Assembly: GCF_001202035.1 (NCBI RefSeq)
Contig: NZ_LGHT01000044.1
Coordinates: forward strand, 372,001-436,000
Source of the DNA: Pseudorhodobacter wandonensis
GTDB lineage: Bacteria; Pseudomonadota; Alphaproteobacteria; Rhodobacterales; Rhodobacteraceae
Length of the DNA stretch: 64,000 bases
Reading direction: 5' to 3'
The notes under the pieces were generated by a model. The model was given only the letters and a program-made list of their open reading frames with translations. It was not told the DNA's origin and made no database searches. The position numbers were made by a program, and so were the translations under genes. Positions 61,489 through 64,000 of this stretch are shown piece by piece; positions within the stretch are counted from its first letter, which is position 1, and the number at the start of each line of letters is the position of its first letter.

Positions 61489-63678
61489 CTAGTTTCCGTT
61501 GAAAATGCCCAAAACCTCTTGCAAAATGCGATCGGCAAGCGGGTCGCCCTGTGGTGCTTGCGCGGCTGGTGCTTGCTGCTGATAGGTGGGTTCAGGCGCC
61601 TGCGATGGCGTGCCGGGGGGCAAGCGCGGCTCGGGGATCAGCATCGGCAAGGGACGCTCGGGCAGGCCTTCATGAACCCGCAGCATCACCTCATGCCAGA
61701 TCTCGGCAGGCAAACCGCCCCCCGTTACACCTGCCAAGGGCGTGTTATCATCATAGCCCATCCATACACCGGCCACATAGTCGGCGGTAAATCCGATGAA
61801 CCACGCATCCCGCGCGGCCGAGGTCGTACCGGTTTTGCCCGCAGCTTGGCGGGTGCCCAGCTTGGCCCGCCCACCCGTGCCTTCTTGTACCACCATATAC
61901 ATCATATAGGTCAGGTATTCCGCCGCCTGCTGCGAAATCACCCGTTCCCCGATCCCGCCATCCTGACCCAGCAGCGGCGTATCTTCGCCCTTCAGCCGCA
62001 GATCAACCAGCCCGTAAGGCCGCACCGAAGACCCGCCGTTCAAAATGCCGGCATAGGCGCCGGTCATCTCTAGCAAGCTCGATTCCGACGCGCCCAGGGC
62101 AAGGGCAGGGCCTGCCGCCAAGTCGCTTTCAATCCCGAACTCTGACGCCACTTTGCGCACCACATCGCGGCCCATGGCCTCGGATATCCGCACGGCGGCT
62201 GTGTTGACTGATTCCTCAAGCGCTTTGGTCAGCGTAATCAGGCCCAAGTATTTCTTGGTATAGTTTTGCGGCGAATACGGGCCGGAGCCTTTGATATTGA
62301 TCGTCAAAGGCGAGTCTTCGACGTAATCGGCAGGGCTATAGCCCATGTCCATTGCTGCGGCATAGACAAACGGTTTGAACGCCGAGCCGGTCTGCCGCTT
62401 TGCCATTGTCGCGCGGTTAAAGCTGCCGGGGGGGGCCGCATGGCGCCCGCCAACCATCGCCCGCACCGCCCCATCCGCCGACATCACAATCACAGCCGCT
62501 TCGGTTTTCGACCCTTCGCGCAGCTTGGTGTCCAGCACCGCATGCAGCGCCGATTCCGCGGCCTCTTGCAGCTTTTGGTCCAGCGTGGTGCGCATGATCA
62601 CGTCTTCGGTGGTGTCTTTGGTCAGGAAATCCGGGCCTTCGCCCATCACCCAATCGGCAAAATACCCGCCCGTGCGGGCCTCGGCGGCCTTTGACAGGGT
62701 CGCGGGGTGGCGCAGCGCGGCCTCATGCTCGGCCATCGTCAGATAGCCTTGCTCTTGCATCAAATCCAACACCACGGCCGCCCGATCCTGCGCGCGTTTC
62801 AGGTTGTTGGTCGGCGCATAGGTGGACGGCGCTTTCAAAAGCCCCGCCAGCATCGCGGCCTCGGCGGCATCAACCGATTTGGCGGATTTGCCGAAATAGC
62901 GCTGGGCTGCGGCCTCAAACCCGCGCGCGCCCGCACCCAGATAGGCGCGGTTAAAGTAGATCGTCAAAATTTCTTCCTTGGTATATTTCGTCTCTAACGC
63001 CAGCGCGAAGGGCACTTCGCGGATCTTGCGCACGATGCCCCCTTGGCGGCAGTCAGATTCGTAATCGCCTTCGGTTTTCCACTTGGTCGGGTCATATGGC
63101 ACACCAAGGCACAGCAATTTGGCCACCTGCTGCGTAATGGTAGAGCCGCCGTTCCCCGACAAAGGCCCGCGCCCTTCGCGCATGTTGATGCGTATGGCCG
63201 AGGCAATACCGCGCGGCGAGATACCGTAGTGATAATAGAACCGCTTGTCCTCGGTCGCGACAACCGCGTCATGCAGGTATTTCGACACGGTTCCGGCCGA
63301 GCTCGACCCGCCAAAGGTTTCACCGCGCCAAGCAAACACCTTTTCATTGCGGTCCAGCAGCGTCACCGAGCCGCGCGCCCGCGCATCCAGCAAATCATTC
63401 ACCGGTGGCAGTTGCGCATAGAAATAAAACACGACCAAGCCAAGGATCAGCGCACCAACCGCGCCAATCCGCCAGGCAAAGCCCCAGACAATGCGCCAGA
63501 TCAGCCCGACGAATGCCGCGATCAGCCCCGAAAACCCGCGGCGCACCGGTTTCTTGCGCGGTGTGGGCTTGCGTGCAGCTTTTTCTTTCGGCGGAGGTGG
63601 CGTTTTCTTGCCCCCGGCAGGGGTCTTGTAACGCCGATCTGCCACCAAAGGAGGGGGCCTGTTGCCTGAATTGCTCAT
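61489..63678 (-). CDS. Bifunctional penicillin-binding protein 1A-type transglycosylase/transpeptidase
   Basis: About 729 residues. A proline/lysine-rich cytoplasmic tail (about 1-50), one membrane anchor (about 68-90), a GT51 glycosyltransferase (about 110-290) with catalytic Glu in VVATEDKRFYYHYG and GGSTITQQVAK, then the transpeptidase with SxxK at S432 (TGSAFKPF), SVN (490-492) and KTGT (615-618). An insert around 190-215 carries a cysteine pair (C190 and C210) with PYDPTKWKTEG between. C-terminal tail is proline- and glutamine-rich. I chose ATG 63678 over a GTG six bases earlier. Confidence 0.93.
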   Translation of the reverse strand: MSNSGNRPPPLVADRRYKTPAGGKKTPPPPKEKAARKPTPRKKPVRRGFSGLIAAFVGLIWRIVWGFAWRIGAVGALILGLVVFYFYAQLPPVNDLLDARARGSVTLLDRNEKVFAWRGETFGGSSSAGTVSKYLHDAVVATEDKRFYYHYGISPRGIASAIRINMREGRGPLSGNGGSTITQQVAKLLCLGVPYDPTKWKTEGDYESDCRQGGIVRKIREVPFALALETKYTKEEILTIYFNRAYLGAGARGFEAAAQRYFGKSAKSVDAAEAAMLAGLLKAPSTYAPTNNLKRAQDRAAVVLDLMQEQGYLTMAEHEAALRHPATLSKAAEARTGGYFADWVMGEGPDFLTKDTTEDVIMRTTLDQKLQEAAESALHAVLDTKLREGSKTEAAVIVMSADGAVRAMVGGRHAAPPGSFNRATMAKRQTGSAFKPFVYAAAMDMGYSPADYVEDSPLTINIKGSGPYSPQNYTKKYLGLITLTKALEESVNTAAVRISEAMGRDVVRKVASEFGIESDLAAGPALALGASESSLLEMTGAYAGILNGGSSVRPYGLVDLRLKGEDTPLLGQDGGIGERVISQQAAEYLTYMMYMVVQEGTGGRAKLGTRQAAGKTGTTSAARDAWFIGFTADYVAGVWMGYDDNTPLAGVTGGGLPAEIWHEVMLRVHEGLPERPLPMLIPEPRLPPGTPSQAPEPTYQQQAPAAQAPQGDPLADRILQEVLGIFNGN

Positions 63679-63715
63679 CTGCACTGCTTCCGCGTTTTCA
63701 CGTTTTATTGGCGCT

Positions 63716-63744
63716 AGAATAACCTGCCCGAGTCTGTTTGTGAA
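63716..63744 (-). promoter_or_regulatory. Predicted sigma-70 type promoter of the PBP1A gene
   Basis: Minus strand: -35 TTCACA (63744-63739, five of six), 17-base spacer, -10 TATTCT (63721-63716, four of six), about 35 bases upstream of the start codon. The ribosome-binding sequence GGAAGC lies between. Confidence 0.5.
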
Positions 63745-63941
63745 AGCCTTAACGCCCTGCTAATCGACTCCTTTTGTGCCTAATTATTATGCGCGCGCGG
63801 CAAAAAGTGCAAAAATTGTGCAACAATAGGGATTCCGCCCCGTGAAAGGCCGTCCCGAACCTTGTGCGGCACCGGCAAACCAATGCCCTTGGAACCAGAG
63901 AGCCGGGCGCTAGCCGGGTAGGACAAGAAAAGGGGAAACGC

Positions 63942-64000
63942 GTGAAACTGATTATCGCAGCAATCAAACCGTTCAAGCTTGAGGAGGTCCGCGAGGCGCT
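63942..64000 (+). CDS. glnB: Nitrogen regulatory protein PII, 5' end only
   Basis: Only 19 codons and two bases are in the window. KLIIAAIKPFKLEEVREA is the invariant PII N-terminus, so the family is certain, but GlnB and GlnK cannot be told apart from this stretch. It starts with GTG at 63942, AGGGG seven bases upstream. In this order glnB is usually followed by glnA. About 200 bases of upstream sequence hold GTGCAA twice (around 63809 and 63821) without a recognised NtrC site. Confidence 0.9.
   Translation, partial: MKLIIAAIKPFKLEEVREA

Noticed and set aside
63780-63941. NtrC or sigma-54 site upstream of the PII gene
   Set aside because: TGGCAC-N5-TTGC is absent, and the nearest CGCC...GGC pair has the wrong spacing. 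Only two GTGCAA repeats remain, which is not enough.
1-64000. CRISPR array, prophage, toxin-antitoxin or other defence system
   Set aside because: No regularly spaced direct repeats, integrase, phage structural gene, Cas protein or small toxin-antitoxin pair could be recognised on either strand.

Overview
The window reads as chromosomal DNA of a marine-type alphaproteobacterium of the order Rhodobacterales (Roseobacter/Rhodobacter group). This is inferred from gene content and order: an Fds-type NAD-dependent formate dehydrogenase, a ROK-regulated xylose operon, a TamA-TamB pair, a motA/motE/fliL and fliF-fliH-fliN-fliP flagellar block with a CtrA-like box, a RidA-GDPD-FemAB-PhhB run, and a PBP1A gene divergent from a PII gene. 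Base composition and codon use look even throughout. I see no prophage, insertion sequence, CRISPR array or defence island.

Layout. (1) 1-2.5 kb, minus: fdsA (cut by the window edge) and a fused fdsG-fdsB. (2) 2.7-9.7 kb, mostly plus: TusA-like protein, acetyltransferases, dapE, RNase R, an MltB-type lytic transglycosylase and a META lipoprotein. (3) 9.7-18.3 kb: xylose catabolism. A minus-strand operon xylF-xylH-ATPase-xylB-xylA-aldo/keto reductase runs away from the divergent ROK regulator xylR. (4) 18.3-21.1 kb: a secreted FG-GAP/ASPIC-UnbV protein translationally coupled to xylR, convergent with a di-heme peroxidase. (5) 21.3-28.1 kb: tamA-tamB and a YihY-family membrane protein. (6) 28.7-31.9 kb: a CapD/FlaA1-type nucleotide-sugar enzyme and a 2-hydroxyacid dehydrogenase, then tRNA-Gly(GCC). 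(7) 32.2-37.6 kb: a LysR regulator divergent from an unusual SDR and a small membrane protein, then a glutamine-synthetase-like ligase, FAD amine oxidase and HutD set. (8) 38-45.9 kb: two divergent flagellar operons. (9) 46.2-55.1 kb: OmpA-family protein, GNAT, CinA-like protein, methionine aminopeptidase, an outer-membrane barrel, HAD hydrolase, RsmD, ferredoxin-reductase-type enzyme, peroxiredoxin and RNase D. (10) 55.2-64 kb: PhhB, FemAB-like, GDPD, RidA, a type I secretion ABC/HlyD pair, PBP1A and the first codons of a PII protein.

How genes work together. XylF, XylH and the ATPase import xylose, XylA isomerises it to xylulose and XylB phosphorylates it; XylR probably controls the unit. 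The flagellar block supplies the MS ring, part of the export gate and switch, the MotA stator, and periplasmic proteins (MotE and a TPR protein) that recall the MotC/MotE pair of rhizobia. Formate oxidation by Fds yields NADH.

The most interesting signals are regulatory or structural rather than a clearly new system: a near-identical 26-base element in two intergenic gaps plus a looser third copy; a perfect 12-bp hairpin between xylF and xylH; a predicted promoter whose -35 and -10 each overlap a dyad, upstream of the glutamine-synthetase-like gene; an SDR lacking the YxxxK catalytic pair; and a candidate MotC-like protein. No complete undescribed system can be claimed from the sequence alone.
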